This document shows, one piece after another, positions 1 to 10,858 of a stretch of DNA of 48,346 nucleotides. The DNA is from Planctomycetaceae bacterium (lineage in GTDB: Bacteria > Planctomycetota > Planctomycetia > Planctomycetales > Planctomycetaceae): assembly GCA_021732845.1 (NCBI GenBank), contig JAKFUF010000120.1:1-48346 (forward strand). Reading direction: 5' to 3'. Each line of letters starts with the position of its first letter. Within the stretch, counting starts at the first letter, position 1. A program made the position numbers and the translations under genes. Under the pieces are notes generated by a model that was not told the origin of the DNA, did no database searches, and saw only the letters and a program-made list of their open reading frames with translations.

Positions 1-62
1 CGCCTGTCAGCGCCCGTAGTGTGGACTTCAGCCCACAGCCAGTTTGCCGGCTCGTCATGGCC

Positions 63-82
63 GCGTCGGCTCAAGCCGACGC
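63..82. repeat. Short palindrome, 9-bp stem, 2-nt loop (copy 1)
   Basis: GCGTCGGCT-CA-AGCCGACGC is a perfect hairpin. An identical copy lies at 330-349 in the second repeat, and a decayed one at 564-583 in the third. Confidence 0.8.
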
Positions 83-160
83 CACGAAAGCCTGCATCGC
101 GCCCCCTCTCTGTGGCAGCCAGTTCAATAGTCATCTGCGCCTGCCCGGCGGTGGATCAGG

Positions 161-251
161 GGGCGGGTGTTCAAATTTCAAAATTGGCGGGTCCTTCAAT
201 GGTCTGGACCGGCTGAACATCGCGTCAATTTTGAAATTTGAACGCCCGACC
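161..251. repeat. Inverted repeat with 26-nt arms between repeat copies 1 and 2
   Basis: Arms 161-186 and 226-251 match at 24 of 26 positions, including a perfect 18-bp core (169-186 against 226-243) built around TTTCAAAATTG. The spacer is 39 bp. The AT-rich core contrasts with the GC-rich flanks and sits where the first repeat interval is longest, as if inserted there. Confidence 0.8.
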
Positions 252-329
252 CCAGTTGTTGCCGCGCCCCCTGTCAGTGCCCGTTGCGTGGACTTCAGGC
301 CACGGCCAAATTGTCCGCAGTTGATGGCC

Positions 330-349
330 GCGTCGGCTCAAGCCGACGC
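330..349. repeat. Short palindrome, identical to 63-82 (copy 2)
   Basis: This is the same 20-nt hairpin as at 63-82. It belongs to a group of very short-loop palindromes with a GGCT-NN-AGCC core found elsewhere in the window (4231-4248, 34982-35001). Confidence 0.8.
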
Positions 350-816
350 CGCGAAATCAGCCTGTCTCGCGCCCCCTCTCTGCGGCGGCCTGTTCAATCG
401 GCGACTGCACCTGCCTGCCGGTGAATCAGGGGGCGGTGGTTTTAGGGGAGCGCCGCCTGTCTGCGAGCAGATGGAGCAAACGTCAATGGCCAGCACCGCG
501 CCCCCTCTCAGCGCCCGTGGCATGGACATGTGTCTACGGCCAAGTTGTTGGCAGTTGATGGTCGCGTCGACTCACGCTGACGCCACGAAATCAGCCTGTC
601 TCGCGCCCCCTCTCCGTGGTGGCCAGGTCGAATGCCGGCTGCGCCTGCCCGCCGAACCACGAGTCAGGCGATCCTTGACGAAGCATGATGTTTCCCACGT
701 CAATTCAGTCGTATGTTGCTTCCGTGGCGGGGTAATATGATCGGCACCTGCCTTGTGGGCGTCTGTGATTACGACGATCGACTTGAAGCGGCGTGCCGCA
801 CGCGACTGGATTTAAA

Positions 817-2166
817 ATGGGACTGTTTGACCGCCAGGAGCAGCAAGCCCGCGATGCTGCGAAACCACTGGCCGCCCGCATGCGGCCGCGCTCGCTGGAT
901 GAGTTCACCGGGCAGCAGCATTTCCTCGGCGAGGGGAAGCTGCTGCGGCGGATGCTGCAGGCCGACCGGATCTCCTCCATCCTGTTCTATGGCCCGCCAG
1001 GCTGTGGCAAGACATCGCTGGCGGAACTCATTGCCCAGCACACGCAATGCAAGTTCGAGCGGCTCAACGCAGCGGCGTCGGGAGTGAAAGATTTGCGGAC
1101 GGTACTCGATGAAGCCCGTTCGCGGGTGGAAACAACGGGCCGCCGCACGGTGCTGTTCATCGACGAGCTGCACCGGTTCAACAAGTCCCAGCAGGATGTG
1201 CTGCTGCCGGATGTCGAGAACGGCGTGATCCGGCTGATCGGGGCGACGACCGCGAATCCGTTCTTCTCTCTGGTGGCTCCACTCGTCAGCCGCAGCCAAA
1301 TCTTCGAATTCAAACCGCTGTCGATGGAGGACATCAAGGGGCTGCTGCAGCGCGCCCTGGTCGATGACGAACGGGGGCTCGGAGAGCGGCATGTGACCGC
1401 CACCGACGAGGCCCTGACGTTTCTTGCCGACATCTCTGACGGCGACGCCCGTCGCGCGCTGAACGCCCTGGAAATTGGCGTGCTGTCGCTGGACTCGGGG
1501 ACTGCGGCCGCCCCGCAGGTTCTCGACCTCGCCGTGGCTCAGGAATCCATTCAGAAAAAAGCGATCCGCTACGATGCTGACGGGGACGACCATTACGATG
1601 CCGCCAGCGCCCTCATCAAAAGCATGCGCGGCAGCGACCCCGACGCGGCCATCTACTGGCTCGCCCGCATGCTGGAGGCTGGCGAGGATCCACGGTTTCT
1701 CGCGCGGCGGATCATGATCGCCGCCGCCGAAGAGGTGGGGAATGCGGATCCGATGGCCCTCGTGCTGGCGCAGTCGGCGGCGGCCACGACAGAGTTCGTG
1801 GGATTGCCAGAATGCCGGATCCCGCTGGCGCAGGCGGTGACCTACATCGCCCTGGCCCCCAAGTCAAACTCCGCCATCAAGGCGATCGACGCCGCGCTGG
1901 CCGATGTGCGCTCGCACAGCGTGCTGCCGGTCCCCGTCAGCCTGAAAGACTCGCACTATCGCGGCGCGGCACAACTCGGGCACGGCGAGGGCTACCAGTA
2001 CTCCCACAATTTCCCCGGTGGCTTCGTGCCCGATGATTACCTCGGCGTCGACCGCCGCTACTACGAACCGGTCGACCGCGGGGTGGAGGCGGAAATGTCG
2101 AAGCGTCTGGAGACCTATCGGGCAGCGCGGGCGGAACGACGTGGCGGCGATTCCACACAGAAATAG
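817..2166 (+). CDS. rarA: Replication-associated recombination protein A (RarA/MgsA), AAA+ ATPase
   Basis: This is a AAA+ ATPase of the clamp-loader/RuvB superfamily that acts at stalled replication forks. The 449-residue length is typical. The Walker A motif GPPGCGKTS is near residues 59-67, followed by the Walker B-like segment VLFIDELHRF, a sensor I-like GATTANPF, and the C-terminal MgsA tetramerisation region (RGSDPDAAIYWLARML, then the HNFPGG segment). The ATG at 817 gives MGLFDRQEQQ, the usual short N-terminus of the family. A GTG at 793 would add eight residues with no family support. Transcription probably ends at the large hairpin 2254-2327, which separates it from the convergent oxidoreductase gene. 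The assignment is firm. Confidence 0.95.
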   Translation: MGLFDRQEQQARDAAKPLAARMRPRSLDEFTGQQHFLGEGKLLRRMLQADRISSILFYGPPGCGKTSLAELIAQHTQCKFERLNAAASGVKDLRTVLDEARSRVETTGRRTVLFIDELHRFNKSQQDVLLPDVENGVIRLIGATTANPFFSLVAPLVSRSQIFEFKPLSMEDIKGLLQRALVDDERGLGERHVTATDEALTFLADISDGDARRALNALEIGVLSLDSGTAAAPQVLDLAVAQESIQKKAIRYDADGDDHYDAASALIKSMRGSDPDAAIYWLARMLEAGEDPRFLARRIMIAAAEEVGNADPMALVLAQSAAATTEFVGLPECRIPLAQAVTYIALAPKSNSAIKAIDAALADVRSHSVLPVPVSLKDSHYRGAAQLGHGEGYQYSHNFPGGFVPDDYLGVDRRYYEPVDRGVEAEMSKRLETYRAARAERRGGDSTQK

Positions 2167-2253
2167 CTAAAACATCGACAACCACATAACAAGTTGAAGA
2201 ACAATTCAAGGAACATTCAATGGCTTTGGTCAGGCCTGACCAATGTTCGGTCC

Positions 2254-2327
2254 TTTCGTGCTCTTCGTGCCTTTCGTGGTTGTTAAAGCTTATTGCTTTG
2301 ACCACGAAAGGCACGAAGAGCACGAAA
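2254..2327. repeat. Perfect 27-bp-arm palindrome made of 9-nt units; likely bidirectional terminator
   Basis: Arms 2254-2280 and 2301-2327 are perfectly complementary. The right arm reads as 9-nt units after AC: CACGAAAGG, CACGAAGAG, CACGAAA. The inner bases (TTAAAGC, TTATT, GCTTTGA) extend the stem, so the whole 74 nt can fold into one hairpin. It sits between the convergent ends of rarA and the oxidoreductase gene, where it could stop transcription from both sides. From memory, similar purine-rich palindromes are scattered through planctomycete genomes; this was not checked. Confidence 0.85.
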
Positions 2328-2437
2328 GAAGGGAAATTGAATCATCACAATCACCGTGCTTGGTGTCTTTTCGCAGGGCCAAAAACAGAACCGCCCGGTT
2401 CGCGAGCGGCTATGTGTGTCAGAGCATCTCGGGTGGC

Positions 2438-3943
<1,506 letters not shown>

Positions 3944-4248
3944 GGCTGAACCTCGGGAGGGTGGGGGGTAACCGATCAATGGATGTTGATTCTACGCGAT
4001 CCGTGAGCAAAAGACACCGTATTGAGGCCGCCCGCCGCCCGTCGAGAGCTGGCAACAACTCCTAATGGGGATGACCAATTCGCCGGAGGCCATTAGGCCC
4101 CGGTTCTGGTCTGGCTAAAAACGAGGATTTCCGAAGGCTCGGAACCGGATGCTAATGCGTTCCGGCTGATTTGTCGAAAACTGGCCAGCCTTGGCGGCCC
4201 GTCCACACTCCAAAGCTTGCCAGTGGTGCTCATCGGCTGAAGCCGATG
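3944..4248. other. Intergenic, 305 bp, between oxidoreductase and smc
   Basis: No coding region is supported here. It holds the upstream region of the oxidoreductase gene and, at the smc side, the hairpin 4231-4248. No recognisable promoter was found. Confidence 0.5.
4231..4248. repeat. Short palindrome (8-bp stem, 2-nt loop) directly after smc
   Basis: CATCGGCT-GA-AGCCGATG abuts the smc stop codon (TAG at 4249-4251, minus strand). It has no T-tract, so it may be a repetitive palindromic element or an mRNA 3'-end stabiliser and not a classical terminator. Confidence 0.7.
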
Positions 4249-7200
4249 CTACGCGGCGTGCGCCGGCTTGCGGATGTGGCCGTCGTCGGTGATGTCGTCG
4301 AAGCGGACCGACATCCGCTTGGAGACGCCGGCCTCTTCCATGGTGACGCCGTACAGCACGTCGGCACCGCTCATGGTGCGCTTGTGGTGGGTCACGACGA
4401 TGAACTGTGTCCACTGCTGGAATTCGCGGATGACGCCCAGGTAGCGTTCGACATTGCCTTCATCGAGAGCCGCGTCGACTTCGTCCAGAATACAGAACGG
4501 GCTGGGTTTCGTCTTGAACATCGCCAGGAGCAGGGCCACCGCGGTCATTGTCTTTTCGCCGCCGGAGAGCAAGGAAATGCTCCGCAGTTCTTTGCCGGGC
4601 GGGCGGGCGACAACATCAATGCCCGATTCGAGGACATCGTCCGGATTTTCCAAAATCACATCGCCTTCGCCACCGCCGAACAGTTTGCGGAACAGCTCCT
4701 GGAACTGGATGCGGATGGCGTCGAAGGTGACTTGGAACAGGCGTTTGCTCTCGTTGTTCAGGCGGCGGATGATCTCTTCCAGGGTCGACTTGGCCTCCAC
4801 CAGATCCTGGAGTTGCCCGCTGAGCCGCGCGAAGCGCGTTTCCAGTTCGTCGAGTTCCTGCAGGCTTTCGGTGCTGACCTGGCCCAACTGCTTGATCTTG
4901 CGTCGGCAGCGGTTCAACCGCTCTTCCAGAACTTCGCGTTCGTGGTCCGAGCCACCCGCGTGGGCCGGCGCGTGAGCCGCCTCGTCCTCGGCTTCGGGCG
5001 CGACACCCTCGGCAAGCTGCGCGGCACGATATTCCTGCCGCGCCGAGACACCGGTCTTCACGACTTCGGAGAGTTCCAGTTGATACTCTTCGCGCAGCCG
5101 CTCGGTCAGCGTCGTCAATTGATGCCGCTGTTCATTTTCGGTGAGCGACAGGCTGTGCAGGTGTTCTTTCAGGTCACGCAGTTGGTGGCGGATCTGCAGT
5201 TCGCGCTCGGTGACCGCACCGCGGGATTTTCGCGCGGTCTCACGGGCTTCGGCCAGGACCCCCGTCTCGGCGGCGAAGCCGTCGCGCTGGCCTTGCAGTT
5301 CCGCCAGCACGCGTTCGGTTTCGTGAATTTCTTGTTCAATCTGTTCGCGTTTGGAGTCCAGCAGCCGCACGCGGCGTTCGGCCTCCTCGCGGTGCAGGTC
5401 GCGCTGGAACCGTTCCTGATCGAGCCGCGAGCGGGCGTTCTTGAGGTTTTCCAGCCGCTCTTCCTGTTTCGCCAGTTCCATCAGTTCGGTGGCCAAAGCC
5501 GCGCGGGCCGTCTGATGATTCTGCTCCTGATTGACGATCTCACGCTCGGCTGCGTCAATCGCGGCCTGCAGGCCATGCAGGTCCGTCTCGCACCGCTGTC
5601 GCGCGGTGCGGGCCGTTTCCAGCTCTGGGGCCAGCCGTTCCAATTCTTGGTTGGTGCGGTGCAGGTCGCGGGCGACCTCGTCGAGGTCGCGCTTCTGCCG
5701 TTCGAGGTCCGTCTCCTGACTGCTCGCCGCCGACTTCAGTTCCGAGAACCGTTGCGTGGCGTAGTCGAGGTCGGTCTGAATCCGCTGCCACGAACCTTCA
5801 CTTTTGGCCAGGTTGTTGACCGCCTGCTGCACCGCCTGCTCTTCCGCCGAGATCTGCCGGTCCAGCTTCTGCAGTTCAGCCTTGATGCCGCGGAGTTCGC
5901 TCTTCCGCGAGATCAGAGCCGACTCACTGCGGACCTGCCCGACATACAGCGTTCCGTTGGCTTCAACCAGTTCGCCCTGCAGCGTCACAAACCGACAACC
6001 GGGATTTCGCTGCGACAGCCGCAACGCGACATCCAACGAGTGGACGATCCAGGTGTCCGACAGCAGCCGGGCGGGCAGTCCAGGGATGCTGGAGGCGCGA
6101 ACCAGTCCATCCGCGCGGCTCACCACACCTGGCTGCCGCGAGAGATCGACCGGCTCATCCATTTCGGCCCGGTGATCGGGCACAGCCAGAAAACCAACGC
6201 GTCCCGTGATCTGCCGTGGGCCGCCATGCAGGTAGTCGACCAACGGTGTGGCGTCGTCCAGCACAATCAACTGCGCGCGGGCACCGAGGGCGACTTCCAG
6301 CGGAGCCGCATTCTCCAAGTCGACTTCCAGCAGGTCGACCACGTGGCCCAGCACATGATCCCACGGCGGCCCGTCGCCATTTTTCGCCCGGGTCAGGATC
6401 TCTTTGACGCCGATTCCCAAACCTTCCTGCCGGCGTTCCAAGTCCTCCAGCAGGTGCTTGCGGGCCTGCATCGCACTGCGGCGTTCCTTGCACTCCACAA
6501 GCCGCTGCTGAGCCTCGCCCAGTTGCAGGAGGATCTCCTGGCGGTTCTGCTGCACCGTCCGCAACTGTTCACGGAGTTCCTCCAGCCGCCCCGTCTCGCC
6601 GTTCACCGCCTCCTGCCGCTTGATGAGTTCCACCGTGCTGGCCGCGACTTCGCCGTCCAGCCGGTCGTAGCGCTGGCGGTCCCGGTCGCGGGCGGTTTTC
6701 AACGATTCAATCTGCGACTCGAGCGCCGTGACGCGGTTGGCAAACATCGACGCCTGCCGCACCGCTTCCAGCAACTGCCCGCGAAGTTTTTCCAGGCCGT
6801 CCCGCTCGGCCGCAATCAGTGCCGAGAACTGCTTGATGGTTTCTTCTTCGCCCTGCAGCGATTCTCGACGGCGGTCGAACTCGCCCGAAAAACGCTCCAG
6901 ATCGTCCACGGTCTGCGACAGTTCGCCGGCAACCTGCGCCGCCCGCGCCTGCAGTTCCGACTGTTGTTTCTGCAGCCGCTGCACATCAGCGTCGAGTTCC
7001 CGCCGGCGCTCCTGCTGATGCCGGAGCGTCGCCTCGTGGCCGGCCATCGTCTCGCGGTTCTCGGCCTCGCGCCGTTCAGCCACGCGGAGCTGATCTTCGA
7101 CCTCGTTGAGTTTCTTTTCGGCATCGCGCTGCAGGGCCTCGAAATCCTGAGCCTCGCGCGACAGCGCGTCGACCTTGGCCGCCGTCAGTTCGCGGTCGCC

Positions 7201-7932
7201 CTGCATCGCTTCCAGGCGGGCATGCACTTCGCGGTAATCATCGGCCGCCAGGCCGATCCGCAGCGACTGCAGTTCGTGCGACAGCTCGCGAAACTTTGCC
7301 GCCTTGGTCGCTTGGGCGCGCATCTGCAGCAGCCGGGTTTCGACTTCCGTCACAATGTCTTGCAGGCGCAGCAGGTTCTGGGCGACCCGTTCAAGCTTGC
7401 GCTCGGCGTCAACCTTTTTGGCCCGGAAACGGCTCACACCCGCCGCCTCTTCGAACACAATCCGCCGATTGGCCGGGCTGGCCTGCAACAACTGGTCAAC
7501 GCGGCCCTGCTCGATGATGCTGTAGGCCGCCGTGCCCGCACCCGTCCCCAGAAACAGGTCGCGCACGTCCTTCAACCGCGCCGTGGCTCGATTGATGAGA
7601 TATTCCGCCTCGCCGCTGCGGTAAATCCGCCGGCCGATGTGGACTTCGTCCATGTCCAGTGCCAAGAGGCGCTTGGAATTGTCGAACGTCAGCGTGGCTT
7701 CCGCAAACCCAGTCGGCTTGCGATTGGCCGCCCCGTTGAAGATGACGTCGGTCATCTCCTTGCCACGCAAGCTCTTGGCGCTCTGGTCGCCGAAGATCCA
7801 CTTGATGGCGTCGACCACGTTGCTTTTGCCCGAGCCGTTCGGACCGACCACGCAGGTCACGCCGGGGGCGAAGTCGAACTTCGTCCTGTCGGCGAAACTC
7901 TTGAAGCCGAACAGTTCGAGCGACTTCAGCAT
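4249..7932 (-). CDS. smc: Chromosome partition protein SMC
   Basis: This is the structural-maintenance-of-chromosomes ATPase, the core of the bacterial condensin (with ScpA and ScpB, not in this window). It is 1227 residues, a normal length. Walker A GPNGSGKS is near residues 30-37. Two long coiled coils flank a hinge around residues 510-660 ([10 protein letters not shown], then GRVGFLAVP). The C-terminal head has the ABC signature [15 protein letters not shown] and Walker [16 protein letters not shown]. The ATG at 7932 gives [13 protein letters not shown], the canonical start; a TTG two codons upstream is less likely. No strong Shine-Dalgarno sequence is visible. Two Gfo/Idh oxidoreductases flank it, and no scp gene is adjacent. 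Confidence 0.97.
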   Translation of the reverse strand: MLKSLELFGFKSFADRTKFDFAPGVTCVVGPNGSGKSNVVDAIKWIFGDQSAKSLRGKEMTDVIFNGAANRKPTGFAEATLTFDNSKRLLALDMDEVHIGRRIYRSGEAEYLINRATARLKDVRDLFLGTGAGTAAYSIIEQGRVDQLLQASPANRRIVFEEAAGVSRFRAKKVDAERKLERVAQNLLRLQDIVTEVETRLLQMRAQATKAAKFRELSHELQSLRIGLAADDYREVHARLEAMQGDRELTAAKVDALSREAQDFEALQRDAEKKLNEVEDQLRVAERREAENRETMAGHEATLRHQQERRRELDADVQRLQKQQSELQARAAQVAGELSQTVDDLERFSGEFDRRRESLQGEEETIKQFSALIAAERDGLEKLRGQLLEAVRQASMFANRVTALESQIESLKTARDRDRQRYDRLDGEVAASTVELIKRQEAVNGETGRLEELREQLRTVQQNRQEILLQLGEAQQRLVECKERRSAMQARKHLLEDLERRQEGLGIGVKEILTRAKNGDGPPWDHVLGHVVDLLEVDLENAAPLEVALGARAQLIVLDDATPLVDYLHGGPRQITGRVGFLAVPDHRAEMDEPVDLSRQPGVVSRADGLVRASSIPGLPARLLSDTWIVHSLDVALRLSQRNPGCRFVTLQGELVEANGTLYVGQVRSESALISRKSELRGIKAELQKLDRQISAEEQAVQQAVNNLAKSEGSWQRIQTDLDYATQRFSELKSAASSQETDLERQKRDLDEVARDLHRTNQELERLAPELETARTARQRCETDLHGLQAAIDAAEREIVNQEQNHQTARAALATELMELAKQEERLENLKNARSRLDQERFQRDLHREEAERRVRLLDSKREQIEQEIHETERVLAELQGQRDGFAAETGVLAEARETARKSRGAVTERELQIRHQLRDLKEHLHSLSLTENEQRHQLTTLTERLREEYQLELSEVVKTGVSARQEYRAAQLAEGVAPEAEDEAAHAPAHAGGSDHEREVLEERLNRCRRKIKQLGQVSTESLQELDELETRFARLSGQLQDLVEAKSTLEEIIRRLNNESKRLFQVTFDAIRIQFQELFRKLFGGGEGDVILENPDDVLESGIDVVARPPGKELRSISLLSGGEKTMTAVALLLAMFKTKPSPFCILDEVDAALDEGNVERYLGVIREFQQWTQFIVVTHHKRTMSGADVLYGVTMEEAGVSKRMSVRFDDITDDGHIRKPAHAA

Positions 7933-8300
7933 CGTCAAACCACGGCAAAGGGACGACGAACGGGAACTAACGCGGTGCGGAGAGTCCGCCGCCGAACTTC
8001 AGGCGGCAGGAAATTCGCCGAAAGTGCTTGCGGAATCGAGTGTTGAGAGCTTTTTGAACAATCGTGCAGGGGGACGGTCAGTTTCTGCGGCGGCGTTGTA
8101 CCACGAGGATTCGAACCCGGCAATCGCAACCGCCAGCTTGCCAGGCCTATGCACTACGGGCAGGTGGAATTTCGTCGTGCAAAGCCCTGAATCCACCCCG
8201 ACCAAGCGAGGTGGGGGGGCGCGGTGTTGCGGTGCAATGCTGGCGGCGATTGATATAGTGTCACAATCTCTGGAATCCCCTTCGCCAGGAACGCTCCCCC
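7933..8300. other. Divergent intergenic, 368 bp, between smc and oxidoreductase
   Basis: It contains the start regions of two divergent genes and a tRNA-like relic on the minus strand (about 8097-8157). A TATAGT at 8254-8259 could be a -10 element for the rightward gene, but no good -35 lies at the proper distance. No protein-coding region is supported. Confidence 0.5.
8097..8157 (-). pseudogene. tRNA-like relic (D-loop remnant, anticodon-like arm, T-arm)
   Basis: On the minus strand, elements resembling the 3' two-thirds of a tRNA appear in the right order: a D-loop-like GTAGTGC (8157-8151), an anticodon-like arm with loop CTGGCAA (8144-8138, nominal anticodon GGC), a 12-nt variable region, and a T-arm with loop TTCGAAT (8120-8104). 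The T-stem has one mismatch and one wobble, the anticodon stem is poor, no matching 5' acceptor half is found, and no CCA is encoded. It is read as a decayed or truncated tRNA. Chance resemblance cannot be excluded. Confidence 0.35.
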
Positions 8301-9539
8301 ATGCCAGATCTCGATCGTCGCGATTTTCTTGCTGCCACTGGAGCCATCGGAGCCACTGCCCTGTGGAGTGGGATGCAGACGGAGTCCGCTTTGGGATTTC
8401 AAGCGAATGACACGCTCAACGTGGCCTGCCTCGGCACGGGTGGCCGCTGCCGCCGGCTGATGGAGTCGCTGCGGGTGATCCCGAACGTGCGGATCGCCGC
8501 AGTCTGCGACATCTACGACGGGCACCTTGAGGCCGGGGCGAAACTCGCCGATCCCAAGGCGTTTCGTTCGAAAGTTTTTCAGGAACTGCTCGATCGGAAG
8601 GACATCGACGCCGTGCTGATCGGTGCTCCCGACCACTGGCACGTGCCCATGACGGTGGCCGCCTGCGCGGCTGGAAAGGATGTCTACGTCGAGAAGCCGC
8701 TCACACACTCGCTGGCCGAAGGGAAGCTGGTTGTCGCCGCCCAGAACGATCACAAACGCGTGGTGCAGGTGGGCACCCAGCAGCGGAGCATGCCACACAT
8801 TCATAAGGCCTACGAACTCTTCAAATCGGGGGCGATCGGAACGGTTCACAAGGTGCATCTCACTTGGAACCGCAACCAGGACCGCTTCAAGAAGGTGCCG
8901 CTCAACATTGATCCCGCGCAGGTGGACTGGAAGGCCTTTCTGGGCAACGCTCCGGGGCAACCGTACGACGAATATCGGTTCCGGAACTGGCGGTGGTTCT
9001 GGGACTTCGGCGGCGGAATTCTGACCGATCTGATGGTCCACTTTCTCGACGTGGCTCACTGGTTCATGGACTTGGATCATCCCGCGCGAGCCACGGCCCT
9101 GGGCGACCACTTCAACAGCGCTGGCCTGTGGGAGACGCCCGATACCATCCAGTGTCTGATGCAGTACCCGAACGAGGTCGAGGTCCACTTCGAGGGGACA
9201 TTCTCCAATGCCCGCAATGGCGCGATGCTGGAGTTTATGGGAAGTGAAGCCACGCTCTACCTGGACCGTGGCCGGTTTGAACTGCACCCCGAGCGGAAAA
9301 AGAAAATTCAGCCTCAGGAACTGATCCTCGGCACCGGCCCCCGCGGAGCGGACTTCTACGACACGCCCGATGGCGAACTCCTGCACGTCACCAACTGGGT
9401 CGAATGTGTCCGCAGCCGGCAAAAGCCCCGCTGTCCGGCCGAAGCCGGCGTCTCCGGCGCGGCTGCGGCACATCTGGCGAACCTCGCCTACCGCCAGCAA
9501 CGCGTCGTGACCTGGGAAGAGGCGACGAAGGGGTTGTGA
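8301..9539 (+). CDS. Gfo/Idh/MocA family oxidoreductase, Tat-exported
   Basis: This 412-residue member of the Gfo/Idh/MocA family is a probable secreted NAD(P)-dependent oxidoreductase of unknown substrate. The N-terminus MPDLDRRDFLAATGAIGATA is a clear twin-arginine signal. The nucleotide-binding segment is LNVACLGTGGRCRRLM, and the family lysine is in YVEKPLTH. The segment FRNWRWFWDFGGGILTDLMV is typical of the planctomycete subgroup. It shares the VYVEKP and VGTQ(Q)RSM blocks with the gene at 2438-3943 but lacks that protein's extra ~90 residues. It faces the membrane-fusion protein gene tail to tail, with a weak hairpin (9556-9580) in the 47-bp gap. Confidence 0.92.
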   Translation: MPDLDRRDFLAATGAIGATALWSGMQTESALGFQANDTLNVACLGTGGRCRRLMESLRVIPNVRIAAVCDIYDGHLEAGAKLADPKAFRSKVFQELLDRKDIDAVLIGAPDHWHVPMTVAACAAGKDVYVEKPLTHSLAEGKLVVAAQNDHKRVVQVGTQQRSMPHIHKAYELFKSGAIGTVHKVHLTWNRNQDRFKKVPLNIDPAQVDWKAFLGNAPGQPYDEYRFRNWRWFWDFGGGILTDLMVHFLDVAHWFMDLDHPARATALGDHFNSAGLWETPDTIQCLMQYPNEVEVHFEGTFSNARNGAMLEFMGSEATLYLDRGRFELHPERKKKIQPQELILGTGPRGADFYDTPDGELLHVTNWVECVRSRQKPRCPAEAGVSGAAAAHLANLAYRQQRVVTWEEATKGL

Positions 9540-9586
9540 GCGACGGTTTGGCTGGGTTCAAGAACACACTCCTCTTGAACTCGGGG

Positions 9587-10858
9587 TCACCGCGCCACCG
9601 GTGGGGCCTGGATGCCCGTCACGAGTACATCGCCGGGCTTCAGGTCACCCTTCACCTGCTCGGTGAACTCGCTGTCGATCAACCCGGTGATGACCTCCAC
9701 TGCCTTCAGTTTGTCGCCCTCCGCGATCCACACGTGGCGGCGCTTTTGTTCGGTGCGGAGCTGCGTGCGCTGGGTGGCCGACTTGGCGGCGGCGGACTCC
9801 GTGGCTTCCTCGCTGTCGTCGACGGGCTTGGCCACTCCTTCCAGAATGGGCAGGTCGGCCGCCCGCACATGCTGGGCCAGCGGATAGAACCGCAGCGCGG
9901 CATTGGGGATTTTGATGACGTTGTCACGGCGATCCACCTGAAACGAGAGGCTCGCCGTCATGCCTGGCAGCAGCTTCAGGTCGGGGTTGGCGGCCGAGAC
10001 GATCACCGGGTAGGTCACCACATTTTGTGTGGTGGTGAAACTGAGCCGGATCTCGCTGATGGTGCCGTGAAACAAAGTGGGATGAGCGTCGACCGTGAAG
10101 GTGACGGGATACTTCCGGGCGTGAGCCACCTGGATTTTGCCAATGTCCGCCTCGTCGACCGAGGCGCGAATGTGCATCTCCTTTCGCATGTCCGGCGCGA
10201 TGACGAACAGTTCCGGCGTCTGGAACTGGGCGGCCAGAGTCTGCCCCGGGTCGATCTTGCGATTGATGACGGTTCCATCGACCGGTGCCTTGATCAGCGT
10301 GTAGCCGAGGTTGGCCTGCGAATTTTCCAGCGAGGCCCGGGCCTGGTCGACGGCGGCGTACGCCACCTTGAGCTGCGCATCGAGCGATAAACGGGTGAAC
10401 TTGAACTTGTCCATTTCCGCCTGGGCCATAAAGGTGGGGTCGCGGTCGCGCAGGGCGATGGCCCGTTTTTCGTCGTTGATTGCCTGCTGCAACTGGGCTC
10501 GCACGCGGAAAATGTCGGCCTCGCGATTGGCCAGCGAGGCCTCATCTCGGGCGACGTTTGACTGATAGATCTGCGGATCGATCTTGGCCAGGATGTCGCC
10601 CTTTTTGACCTCCTGATTGAACTCGCAGTAGAGTTCCAGAATGGGACCGGACACAAACGACCCGATCGCCACCTCAAGCTTCGGCTTGAGCGAGCCCGTG
10701 GAATTCACCACCTCAATAATCTCGCCTTTTTCCGTCTTCGCCGTCCGCCAGATGGGCCGGTTTCGCTTGGCCCAATAATCGGTTGCCGGTTTGTACGCCG
10801 CGAACCCAACACCGGTCAGGATCGACAGAACTATCACACTGTAAACCAGGGTCTTCAT
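9587..10858 (-). CDS. HlyD/MacA-type membrane-fusion (periplasmic adaptor) protein
   Basis: This is a periplasmic adaptor of RND or ABC-type efflux systems, 423 residues. One N-terminal membrane anchor (LVYSVIVLSILTGVGFAA) is followed by a biotinyl-lipoyl-like half (VSGPILELYCEFNQEVKKGD), an alpha-helical hairpin (about residues 95-180, rich in A, E, Q and R), the second lipoyl half (GYTLIKAPVDGTVINRKIDPG), and beta-barrel and membrane-proximal domains. The ATG at 10858 begins at the charged N-terminus before the anchor; a TTG ten codons upstream is possible. No inner-membrane pump or outer-membrane channel gene is adjacent, so its partner is unknown. A MacB-type ABC permease would be the usual partner for this architecture. 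Confidence 0.88.
   Translation of the reverse strand: MKTLVYSVIVLSILTGVGFAAYKPATDYWAKRNRPIWRTAKTEKGEIIEVVNSTGSLKPKLEVAIGSFVSGPILELYCEFNQEVKKGDILAKIDPQIYQSNVARDEASLANREADIFRVRAQLQQAINDEKRAIALRDRDPTFMAQAEMDKFKFTRLSLDAQLKVAYAAVDQARASLENSQANLGYTLIKAPVDGTVINRKIDPGQTLAAQFQTPELFVIAPDMRKEMHIRASVDEADIGKIQVAHARKYPVTFTVDAHPTLFHGTISEIRLSFTTTQNVVTYPVIVSAANPDLKLLPGMTASLSFQVDRRDNVIKIPNAALRFYPLAQHVRAADLPILEGVAKPVDDSEEATESAAAKSATQRTQLRTEQKRRHVWIAEGDKLKAVEVITGLIDSEFTEQVKGDLKPGDVLVTGIQAPPVAR

Larger units (their letters stand above)
3..740 (+). other. Repetitive open frame with three diverged ~170-bp repeat copies; coding status uncertain
   Basis: Three related copies lie near 1-168, 263-440 and 498-672. Each carries the blocks GCGCCCCCTCTC, GTGGACTTC-like and GTCGGCTCAAGCCGAC-like. 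The offsets between copies are 267 and 234 bp, both multiples of three, and one frame stays open from the left edge to a stop at 740. The translated unit contains MAASAQADA and a LAPPLCGG-like segment. Copies 1 and 2 differ by an in-frame one-codon indel. That pattern is compatible with coding, but the protein is low in complexity, resembles no family I know, and many differences change amino acids. A non-coding repeat tract that is open by composition is equally possible. If coding, the gene begins outside the window. Confidence 0.3.

Noticed and set aside
4171-8046. Very long open frame on the plus strand opposite smc
   Set aside because: It is the antisense image of smc; the minus-strand frame has Walker A, signature and Walker B motifs, while the plus-strand translation is a low-complexity Gln/Leu/Phe-rich shadow.
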